IMG/VR virus record: IMGVR_UViG_3300035670_000493
Coordinates: 1 to 41,738 of that record
Length of the DNA stretch: 41,738 bases
Strand: one strand, 5' to 3'
Source of the DNA: a virus
Position 1 is the first letter of the stretch; each line of letters opens with the position of its first letter. A program made the position numbers and the translations under genes. Below the pieces are notes generated by a model. The model saw nothing but the letters and a program-made list of their open reading frames with translations, was not told the origin of the DNA and did no database searches. Positions 8,629 through 16,996 of the stretch are shown piece after piece.

Positions 8629-9420
8629 ATGGCACTTTCTGCACCGGCAACTGGTGGGACAATCACCCAAGATGGAATTTATTATGTTCATACATTTACT
8701 TCTAATGGAACATTTACTTGCGGAGCTGGCACATTAGAACATACTCTAGTTGTTGGTTCTGGAGGTGCGGGTGGAGGAGGAAATGATAATGGTGGTGGTG
8801 GTGGAGGTGCTGGAAAAGTTACTTATACCGCTAACCTAGCTGTTACTGCTGGAGGAATAACTATAACTGTCCCATCTGGTGGTACTGGAGTAAGTGATGC
8901 AAATGGGAATGATGGATCATCATCCTCAATTGGAGCTCTGGTGTCAGCAGCTGGTGGTAGTGGTGGTTTGAAAAGTAACGGAACAGCTGGTGGAACTGGT
9001 GGTGCAAGTGGTCAACCAAACAACGGCGGTAACGGATCAGCCGCCAATAAATATACTGGTGGGGGCGGTGGTGGTGCGGGAGCGGTTGGTGGGAACTCAT
9101 CTGGGTCTACTGGCGGAGTTGGAGGTGTTGGGTTAGATTATAGTGCAATTTTTGGTACTGGAGTTGGGGCATCTGGTTGGTTTGGCGGTGGTGGGGGTGG
9201 TTCTAATAATGGTGGTGGTGGATCAACTGGTGGGACTGGTGGTGGAGGAAAGGGTGGAGCATCTGGCTCTGGTTCTGCCGATATGACTGCGGGAACAGCT
9301 AATACTGGTGGTGGAGGTGGTGGATTTTCATCTGGTGCAGCTGGAGCTGGAGCTAGTGGTGGCTCGGGAATAGTTATTATCAGATATACAATCTTAACCC
9401 CATTTTTTATTATGTTCTAA
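8629..9420 (+). CDS. glycine-rich tail fibre adhesin-like protein
   Basis: 263 residues. After an N-terminal beta segment (about 1-50, DGIYYVHTFTSNGTFTCGAG) the protein becomes dominated by poly-Gly blocks (GGGGGG, GGNGS, GGGGKGG) up to about residue 250. It ends with a hydrophobic beta strand (GIVIIRYTIL). Long Gly-rich patches of this kind form polyglycine-type folds in known phage adhesins; the receptor role here is inferred. It starts 2 bp after the preceding fibre gene. The Gly codons are mostly GGT and GGA, giving a locally repetitive DNA sequence prone to length change. Confidence 0.7.
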   Translation: MALSAPATGGTITQDGIYYVHTFTSNGTFTCGAGTLEHTLVVGSGGAGGGGNDNGGGGGGAGKVTYTANLAVTAGGITITVPSGGTGVSDANGNDGSSSSIGALVSAAGGSGGLKSNGTAGGTGGASGQPNNGGNGSAANKYTGGGGGGAGAVGGNSSGSTGGVGGVGLDYSAIFGTGVGASGWFGGGGGGSNNGGGGSTGGTGGGGKGGASGSGSADMTAGTANTGGGGGGFSSGAAGAGASGGSGIVIIRYTILTPFFIMF

Positions 9421-9426
9421 AACTAT

Positions 9427-9939
9427 ATGACAGACACGGCCCTAGTTAGAGACTCATTTGGTGTAGCCGACAAGGTACACATCTCAACTCCCGAACACGA
9501 GAAGTTTATTACGTCTGAAAATGGATTAGACATTGAACCGATTGAAATCAGAGAGGAGTCTGGTGGAGATGCCTTACTTGACGCGCTTGACATAGACGAC
9601 GACCTAATGAACATGCCAGAAGAAGATCGGGAAAATCACAAAGAAGTTAAACAATACATACTCGACATAATTAAAAAATCTGGTGACAGTCCTACGATGG
9701 GAGCGTTCAAACGAACGCTTAACGATATAAAGGCTGACATGGGATTACCAGAGGGAGCAGATCCCTCTATGATTCTTGACCGAATCAGTGGGGTTGTAAG
9801 ATCCTGGAAATCACTTTCATTCATTCATAGCCCATCGGAAAAAAAGAGCATTCTATCTAAACTTATGCGAGCCACAGACTCCAAAGATATGAATAGAATC
9901 GTACTTGAGCAGATGGAGTCTAAAATGATATGGAGGTAA
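9427..9939 (+). CDS. hypothetical acidic virion-region protein
   Basis: 170 residues, acidic in the first 80 (DALDIDDDLMNMPEEDRE) and helical afterwards. It has no recognisable domain or membrane segment. It starts at ATG 9427, 7 bp after the Gly-rich fibre gene and without a strong ribosome binding site, and ends 1 bp before the next gene. The context (between fibre genes) suggests a structural or chaperone role for fibres; this is only positional. Confidence 0.6.
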   Translation: MTDTALVRDSFGVADKVHISTPEHEKFITSENGLDIEPIEIREESGGDALLDALDIDDDLMNMPEEDRENHKEVKQYILDIIKKSGDSPTMGAFKRTLNDIKADMGLPEGADPSMILDRISGVVRSWKSLSFIHSPSEKKSILSKLMRATDSKDMNRIVLEQMESKMIWR

Positions 9940-9940
9940 C

Positions 9941-10468
9941 ATGGTCGACCTAACAACTAAACCACATAGTTTGACCCACATCGGGAACATCTCTTTTGAC
10001 GAAGATAATCAGTTAATCGTTAATGAGATCGTCGGAGTTGATGAAAACGGAGTAGTTAGGAAAGTACCCGTAGGGACGGATGGTAGCTTAATTACTAGCT
10101 CTACCTCTCTCCCCCTCCCCACAGGAGCCGCTACAAGTGCCAAACAAGACACTGGTAACACCTCTCTGGCTAGTATTGACACCAAAATTGACGCTCTAAC
10201 TACTCCTAGCGACACTCAACCCATCTCCGCAGCATCTCTTCCGCTTCCATCTGGGGCTTCAACTGCTGCTAACCAGGCAACAGCTAACGCTTTTCTGGGC
10301 GGGATTGCTGGTTTAACTCCTGCCGCCTACGACTATATCTCCCTTTCATATACAGGATCAAACTTAACAGGGGTAGTATTTAAGAGTGGGGGAAGCGGTG
10401 GAACAACCATTGCCACCCTAACACTCGCATATTCTGGATCAACGCTGACTAGCGTGACTAAAACATAA
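9941..10468 (+). CDS. fibre or baseplate-type protein with duplicated motif
   Basis: 175 residues. The sequence SLPLPTGAATSAKQDTGNTS at about 52-71 and its relative SLPLPSGASTAANQATANAF at about 99-118 form an internal duplication of a motif common in phage baseplate or fibre proteins. The C-terminus is beta-rich (YISLSYTGSNLTGVVFKSG). The start follows GGAGGTAAC. Its stop overlaps the ATG of the next gene, so the two are probably translationally coupled. Confidence 0.65.
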   Translation: MVDLTTKPHSLTHIGNISFDEDNQLIVNEIVGVDENGVVRKVPVGTDGSLITSSTSLPLPTGAATSAKQDTGNTSLASIDTKIDALTTPSDTQPISAASLPLPSGASTAANQATANAFLGGIAGLTPAAYDYISLSYTGSNLTGVVFKSGGSGGTTIATLTLAYSGSTLTSVTKT

Positions 10469-11055
10469 TGGCAGACCAATTTAAGTTCAACCCATTCACG
10501 GCTAAGTTCGACATTGTGCCGACAGTTTCGACTATGACCGTGGGGACAGAGGCCACCATCCTTGCTTTAACTCCTACTTCTGGAGATCTGGCTTACGGCA
10601 CCGATACCCAATTCTTTTACGTCGCAGACGGTACTAACTGGAGGAGAGCATCACTAAAGTTTTATACAGATAGTGCCAATCCCGATATGGGGTACTTACA
10701 AAACAATAGTAAAGACGGATATTACGCCACATTTATAACAGATAAGTACCTATACAACGTCATCCTACAGGGATATAACGGTACTCCAGTCAACGGAGCT
10801 ATTAGAATAAACACCGAGGAAAGCCCCGATACTTTTGAAATCTACATGAGAGATACGGGGTGGTTTACGATTATCTACGACCTATCTATGACGTTGGGGT
10901 ATTTTGTTCACTATCCATTTTCAGCAACACAAGCTATTAAAGTGTGGAGTGGGATGACGGCTAATGAGCCAAATGGAAGACCTTTGATTAACGAGTATGT
11001 AACAAGTATGGGGGCATTACCAGCTCCTAAAATTATTTATGGAGGAACATTTTAA
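10468..11055 (+). CDS. tail fibre-associated protein
   Basis: 195 residues. The N-terminus (FKFNPFTAKFDIV) and the segment GDLAYGTDTQFFYVADGTNW match the short modules often found at the base of phage fibre proteins. The rest is beta-rich without a catalytic motif. Its start overlaps the previous stop by one base, and its stop overlaps the next start in the same way. Inferred to be a fibre or fibre-linker component. Confidence 0.6.
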   Translation: MADQFKFNPFTAKFDIVPTVSTMTVGTEATILALTPTSGDLAYGTDTQFFYVADGTNWRRASLKFYTDSANPDMGYLQNNSKDGYYATFITDKYLYNVILQGYNGTPVNGAIRINTEESPDTFEIYMRDTGWFTIIYDLSMTLGYFVHYPFSATQAIKVWSGMTANEPNGRPLINEYVTSMGALPAPKIIYGGTF

Positions 11056-12002
11056 TGGCAACCGTTTACGTCTCACCATCTGGAAGTAATAGTTATACCT
11101 ACGCTCAGGCACAAAGTAGCAGTACTCCTTGGCTTACGTTAGCCAAGTGCAATACTGATGCAACAACTGGTGACACAATTATTATGATGACAGGCACTCA
11201 TACTAACTCTGGAAACAACGTTGGATATACACTAACGAAATCTTTTACCATTCAGGGTGAAGTAGCTCCAACTTCGGTCAACGGTGTGATGACATGGACG
11301 ACAATAATAGACGCCGCTAACGGACAGTGGGGAATAGGACCAGCCACCTCTGGAGATATATCACTTACCTTGAGAAACATAGAGTTTAGAAATTATAAAT
11401 GTTCTTCACCTGGGTCTGATTACAACTTCGGAATAGGTGCAGGGGCGGGTACAAGCCAGGCAACAACAATAGACTGTCAATACTGCAAATTTAAGACTTG
11501 GGGGATAGGCTCTACTTACTACTCTGGGGGTGTGTTTGCTGGTGCTTTGACTAATGATAATGCGATGACATGGACTATAAAATACAACATCTTTGAGGAT
11601 ATTTATGACTCTAATAACGGTGGGGCGAGTTATATTATCGGTATTAGAAACGGCTCAAGCATAGCAAACATAACTATGATGTATAACACTTTTTATTTAA
11701 CAAGAACCGTTGCAACCGAGATACTGGACAACCTTATTAGCTCTTATGCTGCTGGAACGAACACCTTGACGTGTAAGAATAACATCTTCTATTCTGCTGC
11801 AGCTCTGCCTTTCTGGAAAACAAGTGGTGGTGCTACGGCTTTTAATACAATCACTTCTACAAGCAACGACTTTTACAACATTTCAAGCCCTCCGTCTGGA
11901 ACGGGAAACATTACCAGCGACCCACTATTTATTGACGCAGCCAATGGGAACTTCCACCTCAGACCAAGCTCACCAGCGTTAGATACGGGGACAACAACAT
12001 GA
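11055..12002 (+). CDS. parallel beta-helix fibre protein (pectate-lyase-like fold)
   Basis: 315 residues. The start VYVSPSGSNSYTYAQAQ and the TLAKCNTDATTGDTI segment are typical of right-handed parallel beta-helix proteins of the pectate lyase superfamily. Later turns (ITLRNIEFRNY-like, IDCQYCKF, LTCKNNIFYS, SDPLFIDAANGNFHLRPSSP) follow the same repeat pattern. Such proteins act as tailspikes that bind or cut surface polysaccharide. No catalytic residues can be assigned by eye, so it may only bind. Confidence 0.7.
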   Translation: MATVYVSPSGSNSYTYAQAQSSSTPWLTLAKCNTDATTGDTIIMMTGTHTNSGNNVGYTLTKSFTIQGEVAPTSVNGVMTWTTIIDAANGQWGIGPATSGDISLTLRNIEFRNYKCSSPGSDYNFGIGAGAGTSQATTIDCQYCKFKTWGIGSTYYSGGVFAGALTNDNAMTWTIKYNIFEDIYDSNNGGASYIIGIRNGSSIANITMMYNTFYLTRTVATEILDNLISSYAAGTNTLTCKNNIFYSAAALPFWKTSGGATAFNTITSTSNDFYNISSPPSGTGNITSDPLFIDAANGNFHLRPSSPALDTGTTT

Positions 12003-12241
12003 TAAATGACTTATCACCACAATTTAAGTGGAAGGAACAACTAGAGAAGAAAGAGAAAAAGGTCAAGAAAAAAGACCTACCTTCCATGATGGCTAAACAC
12101 ATTAAAAGTGAAAGCCAACAGTCTGACGGATATTGGATAAAAGGGACTAATTTTATGGGTAACGAAGTCTTAATCCATTGTGCAACCAAAGATGAGTGTT
12201 TGGCTAACTTGGCAACATTAAACGGAGTAACAATAACGTGA
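11999..12241 (+). CDS. small lysine-rich hypothetical protein
   Basis: 80 residues, with a highly charged start (KWKEQLEKKEKKVKKKD) and a C-terminal part GYWIKGTNFMGNEVLIHCAT. It begins at an ATG overlapping the previous stop (ATGA) and ends overlapping a GTG start, so it is coupled to both neighbours. No family is recognised. Confidence 0.55.
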   Translation: MINDLSPQFKWKEQLEKKEKKVKKKDLPSMMAKHIKSESQQSDGYWIKGTNFMGNEVLIHCATKDECLANLATLNGVTIT

Positions 12242-12675
12242 GTAACCTCCATTCTACCGACTACCAGATCAGACTCAAGCAGGGAACTCAAGCCAATATC
12301 AACACGACGGCTACTAAGAACTCGGCTGTTGAGGGAGAACCCCATTACACTACAGACACCCAAACGCTTTATGTAAGTACAGGAGAGGGGTCATTAAACG
12401 AACCCGTTACGGGCAGAAGCCCCCTAGCGAGTGTCTCGGGAAATACAACTCTTACACTTGATTACGAGGTTGTCGAGGTCACTGCCGCCTGCACAATTAC
12501 TCTCCCTACAGCAGTAGGAAATACAAATAAGATATTTGAAATTGTCGCTACAGTTGATGGGATAGTGGTTGATGCTAACTCTACCGAAACTATTAACGGA
12601 GAACTCACTCAAACACTTTATAATGGAGATGCGATGAGAATAATTAGTAACGGATCTAATTGGAGGGTATTATGA
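12238..12675 (+). CDS. tail fibre protein with fibre N-terminal module
   Basis: 145 residues from GTG 12238. The stretch YQIRLKQGTQANINTTA followed by GEPHYTTDTQTLYVSTGEG is the signature of an N-terminal module found in phage fibres and tropism determinants. The C-terminal half (CTITLPTAVGNTNKIFEIVA to GSNWRVL) is the small beta domain often seen at fibre ends. Likely a short structural fibre subunit. Overlaps the next gene by 4 bp. Confidence 0.7.
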   Translation: MSNLHSTDYQIRLKQGTQANINTTATKNSAVEGEPHYTTDTQTLYVSTGEGSLNEPVTGRSPLASVSGNTTLTLDYEVVEVTAACTITLPTAVGNTNKIFEIVATVDGIVVDANSTETINGELTQTLYNGDAMRIISNGSNWRVL

Positions 12676-13889
12676 GTACGTTTGGCGCAGTCCGTTTTAA
12701 CCCCGCTAATCAGAGTGCTTTTGGGACTCTTGAGACTGGCGAGCTTACCCCTGTGGTACATCTTGATTTTGCCTACGGAATAAATATTCAAACTGGAGTA
12801 GAAACCGAGGTCAACAGCGCAACAGTGGATACTAATGGTGGAAGACTTAGACTCCAGACTGGAACTAACTCGGCGGGTAACGCTATTTTTCAATCACGCA
12901 AGTCTGCCAAGTACCGCCCAGGGCTAGGTATGACAGTTAGATACACCCCCCTATTTACAACTGGAGTAGCCAGCTCCTTACAAGCTCAGGGAGTATTTAA
13001 TGTTGTCTCTAATGCTTTATATGATGGGTACGGATTTGGTTTTAACGGGACTTCGTTTGGGATCGTTCACTATATTGCGGGAACTCCCACCTGGGTAGCT
13101 CAAGGATCGTGGAATGGAGACCGGGTTGACGGGAGTGCTGGCACCTCATTCACCTGGGACAAGACTAAGGGAACTCCTGTGATGATTAAGTATCCTTTCC
13201 TGGGGTATGGAGATATATTCTTCTACGTTCAACACCCCACTACTGGAGCGTGGGTATTGGTTCACACGATTAGATACGCCAACACTACAGCGACTATTCA
13301 ACTCTCAAACCCCTCTCTTCACTTTGTGGCTATTGCAACCAACTCTGGCAATACTAGCAACCTGACTATGTATACAGGTTCGGTTGGAATGTTTATCTCT
13401 GGTAAAAGATCATTTGTGGGAAATCCACGATGGGGGGTAGACTCGGTTAAAACTGGTATTACAACTGAAACTAACATTATTAGTATCCAGAACTGTACCT
13501 CATATAACGGAGTCACTAACAACTCACTAATTAGACTCTCATTTCTTTCTTTTGGATCAAGCGCCGCCTCTGGAAACGCATTTATCCGCTTCAAAATAGG
13601 AGCGACTCTTGGCGGAACTCCTTCATACACAACGGTCAATGGAACAACGGCTGACAATGGAGTAACTATTACCTCTGGCAACTCAGTAGCATCTTATGAT
13701 GTGGCTGGAACCACCGTAACGGGTGGAAATTACGTTGGCGGGGTAACCTGTGATAACCCAAACTCATCAGCAATTAGTTTAGAGCCTTACGATTTATTTA
13801 TCTCTCCTGGGGAGATATTAACTATCTCTGGTTACTCATCTGTCTCATCCGCAATTAGCGTAGCACTTAATATCTCGGAGGACATCTAA
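12672..13889 (+). CDS. large beta-rich tail fibre / receptor-binding candidate
   Basis: 405 residues from ATG 12672 (GGAGGGTATT before it). Beta-rich throughout, with aromatic and Gly/Ser/Thr-rich strands (LGYGDIFFYVQHPTTGAWVL) and no helix-forming repeats. It resembles jelly-roll or concanavalin-like host-range proteins in general composition. Being the longest fibre in the operon and immediately before the endolysin, it is a good candidate for the distal receptor-binding protein. Confidence 0.6.
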   Translation: MSTFGAVRFNPANQSAFGTLETGELTPVVHLDFAYGINIQTGVETEVNSATVDTNGGRLRLQTGTNSAGNAIFQSRKSAKYRPGLGMTVRYTPLFTTGVASSLQAQGVFNVVSNALYDGYGFGFNGTSFGIVHYIAGTPTWVAQGSWNGDRVDGSAGTSFTWDKTKGTPVMIKYPFLGYGDIFFYVQHPTTGAWVLVHTIRYANTTATIQLSNPSLHFVAIATNSGNTSNLTMYTGSVGMFISGKRSFVGNPRWGVDSVKTGITTETNIISIQNCTSYNGVTNNSLIRLSFLSFGSSAASGNAFIRFKIGATLGGTPSYTTVNGTTADNGVTITSGNSVASYDVAGTTVTGGNYVGGVTCDNPNSSAISLEPYDLFISPGEILTISGYSSVSSAISVALNISEDI

Positions 13890-14879
13890 ATGACGCTACA
13901 AGAATTCATAGATAAATATAATGGAAAATCTATTGACTGGGATCTGGCATACGGTGGTCAATGCGTGGATTTGTTTCGCCAGTATTGTCACGAGGTTTTG
14001 GGAATCTCACAACCCAAATCTGTTACGGGGGCTGCTGATTTTTGGTCTAACTATGATACTGATAGTGTACTCAATCAAAACTTTACTAAAATAGCCAATA
14101 GCACCGAGTTTGTCCCTCAAGCTGGGGACGTGGGAATCTGGAATCGTCGGGCTGGGGGTGGATATGGACATATCGCTGTCTGTACGGGAAAGGGCGACAC
14201 CAACTCCTTCGAGTCGTTTGACCAGAACTGGAGTAGGGTTTCTTTCTGTGAACTCGTTAACCACAACTACACAAACTTCTACGGAGTGCTTAGGTTTAAC
14301 AAAGTTATGGTTGAGAAGTTATACCGAGGCTACGACCTCTCGAACCTCGACTCAATGAAAATAGCTGTAGACGATCACATTAAAGTTGCAGAAGGACAAC
14401 TGGTCGATAAATCACAATATGAGGCAATCAAAGGACAACTTACAGAATCTCAAAAACGTGTTGAGGAGCTTAGCTCACAACTTGGCACTGCTAACGCTAC
14501 GATCAAAGCTCTTACTGATAAGGTGGAGTCGCAAACTACCATCATCGCTGAATATAACAAGGAAGATGCTGTACAGATCTCTCAATTAAAAGAAGCTCAA
14601 ACTAAGTTGGGTGAGCTAAGTGTTACCCATTGGGGGCTACTAAACCATTTAGCAAGCGAACTAAAGGTTTCCGTAGGTAGTGAGAGCGCAGAAGAGCTAA
14701 CTTCGCGCCTTACAGGGGCATTACAAGGTCAAATCCAGATGTTGGCACTTTACGAAAACAAGGTAAAAGACCTAGAAAAGAAGCTAAGTGTAATAAATAC
14801 ACAAAAACTACCTATTGCAAAACTCACCAATAAAGATTTATTCTTTATAATTATAAGTAGGTTACTTAAAAGGAGTTAA
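13890..14879 (+). CDS. CHAP-domain endolysin or virion peptidoglycan hydrolase
   Basis: 329 residues. Residues 1-135 form a CHAP (Cys-His amidohydrolase/peptidase) domain: catalytic Cys in YGGQCVDLFRQY (C25) and His in GYGHIAVC (H94), with DQNW downstream. Such enzymes cut peptide cross-links or the amide bond of peptidoglycan. Residues about 150-310 are a long coiled coil (VEELSSQLGTANATIKALTD). The C-terminus is LFFIIISRLLKRS, a hydrophobic and basic tail. No known cell-wall binding domain is seen. The gene begins directly after the last fibre gene and precedes the holin-like genes, so lysis is the likely role. Confidence 0.85.
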   Translation: MTLQEFIDKYNGKSIDWDLAYGGQCVDLFRQYCHEVLGISQPKSVTGAADFWSNYDTDSVLNQNFTKIANSTEFVPQAGDVGIWNRRAGGGYGHIAVCTGKGDTNSFESFDQNWSRVSFCELVNHNYTNFYGVLRFNKVMVEKLYRGYDLSNLDSMKIAVDDHIKVAEGQLVDKSQYEAIKGQLTESQKRVEELSSQLGTANATIKALTDKVESQTTIIAEYNKEDAVQISQLKEAQTKLGELSVTHWGLLNHLASELKVSVGSESAEELTSRLTGALQGQIQMLALYENKVKDLEKKLSVINTQKLPIAKLTNKDLFFIIISRLLKRS

Positions 14880-14881
14880 TT

Positions 14882-14917
14882 ATGGCAAAGAAGTTTCCCG
14901 AAGGAAGGTTAAACTAA
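14882..14917 (+). pseudogene. severed 5' end of the holin-like gene
   Basis: AAAAGGAGTTAATT-ATG is a strong start site but opens only 11 codons (MAKKFPEGRLN). The piece shares TTTCCCGA and the residues FPE with the start of the holin-like gene at 15563 (VFPEKYRIL). The endonuclease gene lies between. It looks like the original start of that gene, cut off by the insertion. Confidence 0.6.
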
Positions 14918-15531
14918 AAGGATTTTTTATGCTGCCGAGACCTCTGTTTATTAAGAAAGTAGCAACAAGCTCTACATCGAGTGAATGTTCTGTTGGTATT
15001 TTTAGCCTTTTTATAAAACTCTTTAATAGGAAGTCTTTTTTTACATCGGGAACAATCTTTAAATTTAGAACCACCAATAGTAAAAATAGGATTTCTGGGC
15101 ATGTGTATCTTTCTGTGTTCGGATCTGCTAACCGCCATAAGGTTTTCACTAGAATTGTTGAGCCTGTCACCGTCAATGTGGTGCACATCATAAAACTTTG
15201 GGTCGAGATAATGTCCAAGCTTTTGTTCAAGAACAACCCTGTGTTTGTGGACGTATCCATCGCTCATAGCAAAGGGATGATTTTTGGCAAATATTTTACA
15301 ATATCCCTTTTTAGTCCAAACGGGCTTTCGATCGACTGGTTGTCTAAACGTTTTGTTTCTCCACCTATTCCCAGCAGAACACTTGTGCGAACAAAACTTG
15401 CCAACTCCATGATTAAAATTGTTTTTTATAACAGAAAATTTCTTTTTACACTCCAAACACTCAAGAATATATCTAGAGAGGTATGGGGGGTTGCTGGGGA
15501 TATAGCTAATTATTTTCCGAATATCAATCAT
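14914..15531 (-). CDS. HNH homing endonuclease, antisense insertion
   Basis: 205 residues from ATG 15531 (an alternative start at 15564 adds 11). Zn-type Cys pairs (CLECKKKF, KFCSHKCS) lead into an HNH core (HKHRVVLEQKLGHYLDPKFY, then VHHIDGDRLNNSSENLMAVS and HRKIH). A second Cys pair cluster lies near the end (CSRCKKR, CRACC). These are free-standing phage homing endonucleases that cut a target site and spread by recombination. It is opposite to all its neighbours, AT-richer, and sits between the endolysin and holin genes. Confidence 0.85.
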   Translation of the reverse strand: MIDIRKIISYIPSNPPYLSRYILECLECKKKFSVIKNNFNHGVGKFCSHKCSAGNRWRNKTFRQPVDRKPVWTKKGYCKIFAKNHPFAMSDGYVHKHRVVLEQKLGHYLDPKFYDVHHIDGDRLNNSSENLMAVSRSEHRKIHMPRNPIFTIGGSKFKDCSRCKKRLPIKEFYKKAKNTNRTFTRCRACCYFLNKQRSRQHKKSF

Positions 15532-15562
15532 AATATATTTATTATATATCAAGGAGTCAAGC

Positions 15563-15817
15563 ATGAAAAGCAGTAATGTATTTCCCGAGAAATACAGAAT
15601 CTTATATAGAGGAGTCCGTGGAGCGGTAGCCGCAGGTATCGCCCAGGCTCTTTTATTACAACCCGACTGGTCAGATCACAAACAAGCCCTCATCACGCTG
15701 TTTGTGGCTTTCCTAGCTGGATTTATCCCCGCCATGGGTATGTGGGCGCGCGATCTATTAGATCAATTATTCGGTTACGATGAGAAATCCGTGATCCAAA
15801 AGATCATGCCACTGTAA
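15563..15817 (+). CDS. holin-like small membrane protein
   Basis: 84 residues with hydrophobic segments at about 20-30 (VAAGIAQALLL) and 42-62 (ALITLFVAFLAGFIPAMGMW) and a charged end, the layout of small phage holins that form lesions in the membrane to free the endolysin. The present start has its own site (CAAGGAGTCAAGC-ATG) at the edge of the inserted endonuclease gene; the older start appears to be at 14882. It follows the endolysin and overlaps the next membrane protein by one base. Confidence 0.65.
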   Translation: MKSSNVFPEKYRILYRGVRGAVAAGIAQALLLQPDWSDHKQALITLFVAFLAGFIPAMGMWARDLLDQLFGYDEKSVIQKIMPL

Positions 15818-16041
15818 TGCCTACAAACTACGATCTTCTCAAAGAGATCCATTCTGCCGTAGAGAGGTTAGAGGCTAAGGTAGACGATAGATTTTCAGTA
15901 TATGACGGACGACTTAATAAGGTTGAGTCCAAACTTGACAACCTTTTAGGTAAAGCCGCGCTGGGACTGGTAGTCTTTATGTCGATCTTCGGGACAGCCG
16001 TTACCCTATTCGTTGAATGGGTGAAGGGGAGGCTTAGGTAA
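15817..16041 (+). CDS. coiled-coil, membrane-anchored lysis accessory protein
   Basis: 74 residues: a coiled coil (about 8-42, LKEIHSAVERLEAKVDD, VESKLDNLL), one membrane segment (about 45-66, AALGLVVFMSIFGTAVTLFV) and a basic end. This is the layout of XhlA-type hemolysin/holin partners. It overlaps genes on both sides by one base. Second holin or holin regulator is the best guess. Confidence 0.6.
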   Translation: MPTNYDLLKEIHSAVERLEAKVDDRFSVYDGRLNKVESKLDNLLGKAALGLVVFMSIFGTAVTLFVEWVKGRLR

Positions 16042-16418
16042 TGAGTCCAGAGGGCTATAAACCCTCTGACATACTTAAAGACGTTGCCCTCTTAGGGGGG
16101 TTGTTTTTAATTTCTCAATTAGCTTTTTCACTTAAAACCCGCAAAGCCATTGGAAAGCGGGATAACTGGACTTGTACTACAGACGGATGTGGAAAAAGTT
16201 ACCAAGGTGGGTGGATGGTTCACGCCGCTCACTACCCAGAACATCACCTCAAGACTGATCCCCTTTACGACACCGAGGAAGCTGGGGCTATTCAATGTGT
16301 AGAGCATCATCTAGCGCAACACCTGGCGGGGACAGCTTTGCCCAAGTGTCAGAACGACTACGCTATCCGACAATTACAAAATACAGACCGTAGAGCGGCC
16401 TGGTGGAGGAAAAAATGA
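16041..16418 (+). CDS. HNH nuclease-like protein with hydrophobic N-terminus
   Basis: 125 residues. A hydrophobic stretch (about 13-30, VALLGGLFLISQLAFSL) is followed by an HNH-like zinc site: RDNWTCTTDGCGKSY, MVHAAHYPEHH and IQCVEHHLAQHLAG. The His/Cys pattern fits the HNH superfamily but lacks homing-type DNA-binding modules. It is in a row of overlapping genes after the lysis pair. Its cellular role is unknown; a packaging-associated nuclease is one possibility. Confidence 0.6.
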   Translation: MSPEGYKPSDILKDVALLGGLFLISQLAFSLKTRKAIGKRDNWTCTTDGCGKSYQGGWMVHAAHYPEHHLKTDPLYDTEEAGAIQCVEHHLAQHLAGTALPKCQNDYAIRQLQNTDRRAAWWRKK

Positions 16419-16615
16419 AATTTTCCGAGTGTCCAAAAGATTGTGAGTTTGACCCCGCAAATGATTATTCTCTAGCCTGTGCTAACTGCTGGGTTCTACA
16501 GCTAGAGTTTTTCCCCAAGCCAAAAGCGGTAAGCGTTAAGCTGGGAGACTTTACAGCAGTCGCCGAATATGGTGATATGTACTTATTAACTGACGGCACA
16601 ATGGTACACAAATGA
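16415..16615 (+). CDS. small Cys-rich hypothetical protein
   Basis: 66 residues from ATG 16415, which overlaps the previous stop and follows GGAGG. An N-terminal Cys set (SECPKDCEF, CANCW) suggests a zinc-binding knuckle; the end is short beta (VKLGDFTAVAEYGDMYLL). The role is unknown. Confidence 0.55.
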   Translation: MKFSECPKDCEFDPANDYSLACANCWVLQLEFFPKPKAVSVKLGDFTAVAEYGDMYLLTDGTMVHK

Positions 16616-16851
16616 ACCCTAAAGAAATAGTGATCGAAGACCCAGCTAATTACCCCCATAAAATCCTCAAGTGTTTATCTTGTAGTATCGCCGGATTAGA
16701 ACTCTTAACCCTGTTTCCCGAAGAGGACGTGGCTACACAAAAAGGTGGATATACTGAGGCACAATTAGATTTAATAGAACAATTAGCCACTACCCATGCC
16801 AGAAAGCACACCAATCCGCAGATCAGAGTCTACAATTACACACGACCTTGA
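16612..16851 (+). CDS. hypothetical protein
   Basis: 79 residues, starting at an ATG overlapping the previous stop. A CLSC pair sits at about 22-25 and the second half is helical (EAQLDLIEQLATTHARKH). No family is recognised. The overlapping-start layout supports it being real. Confidence 0.5.
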   Translation: MNPKEIVIEDPANYPHKILKCLSCSIAGLELLTLFPEEDVATQKGGYTEAQLDLIEQLATTHARKHTNPQIRVYNYTRP

Positions 16852-16996
16852 TGATGAGTACACCGAGGAAATGCGTGACCTCATCCTGGCGTGGTTAGAT
16901 GTCTTACTAAACGGAGGAGCGTATGTTGGAAATCCAAAAAATCTTAAAAGACTTCCAGACAGACCGACCCCTAATGAACCAAGTGAACACCCGTGA
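16796..16996 (+). CDS. hypothetical acidic protein overlapping both neighbours
   Basis: 66 residues in another frame, overlapping the previous gene by 56 bases and the next by 74. The centre is acidic and helical (DDEYTEEMRDLILAWLDVLL). No clear ribosome binding site precedes the ATG. It might start later or be a chance frame. Confidence 0.35.
   Translation: MPESTPIRRSESTITHDLDDEYTEEMRDLILAWLDVLLNGGAYVGNPKNLKRLPDRPTPNEPSEHP

Noticed and set aside
8861-9100. Long minus-strand frame rich in His opposite the Gly-rich fibre gene
   Set aside because: It is the mirror of GGT/GGA glycine repeats; His/Leu/Gln bias comes from the complement of those codons and there is no start signal.
8761-9390. 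Tandem DNA repeat array in the Gly-rich region
   Set aside because: GGTGGTGG-type repetition follows from glycine codons and has no fixed unit length; it is protein composition, not a separate element.
14929-15576. 215-codon plus-strand frame opposite the endonuclease at 14914-15531
   Set aside because: The minus frame has a clear HNH motif set; the plus frame has no recognisable motif and looks like its shadow.
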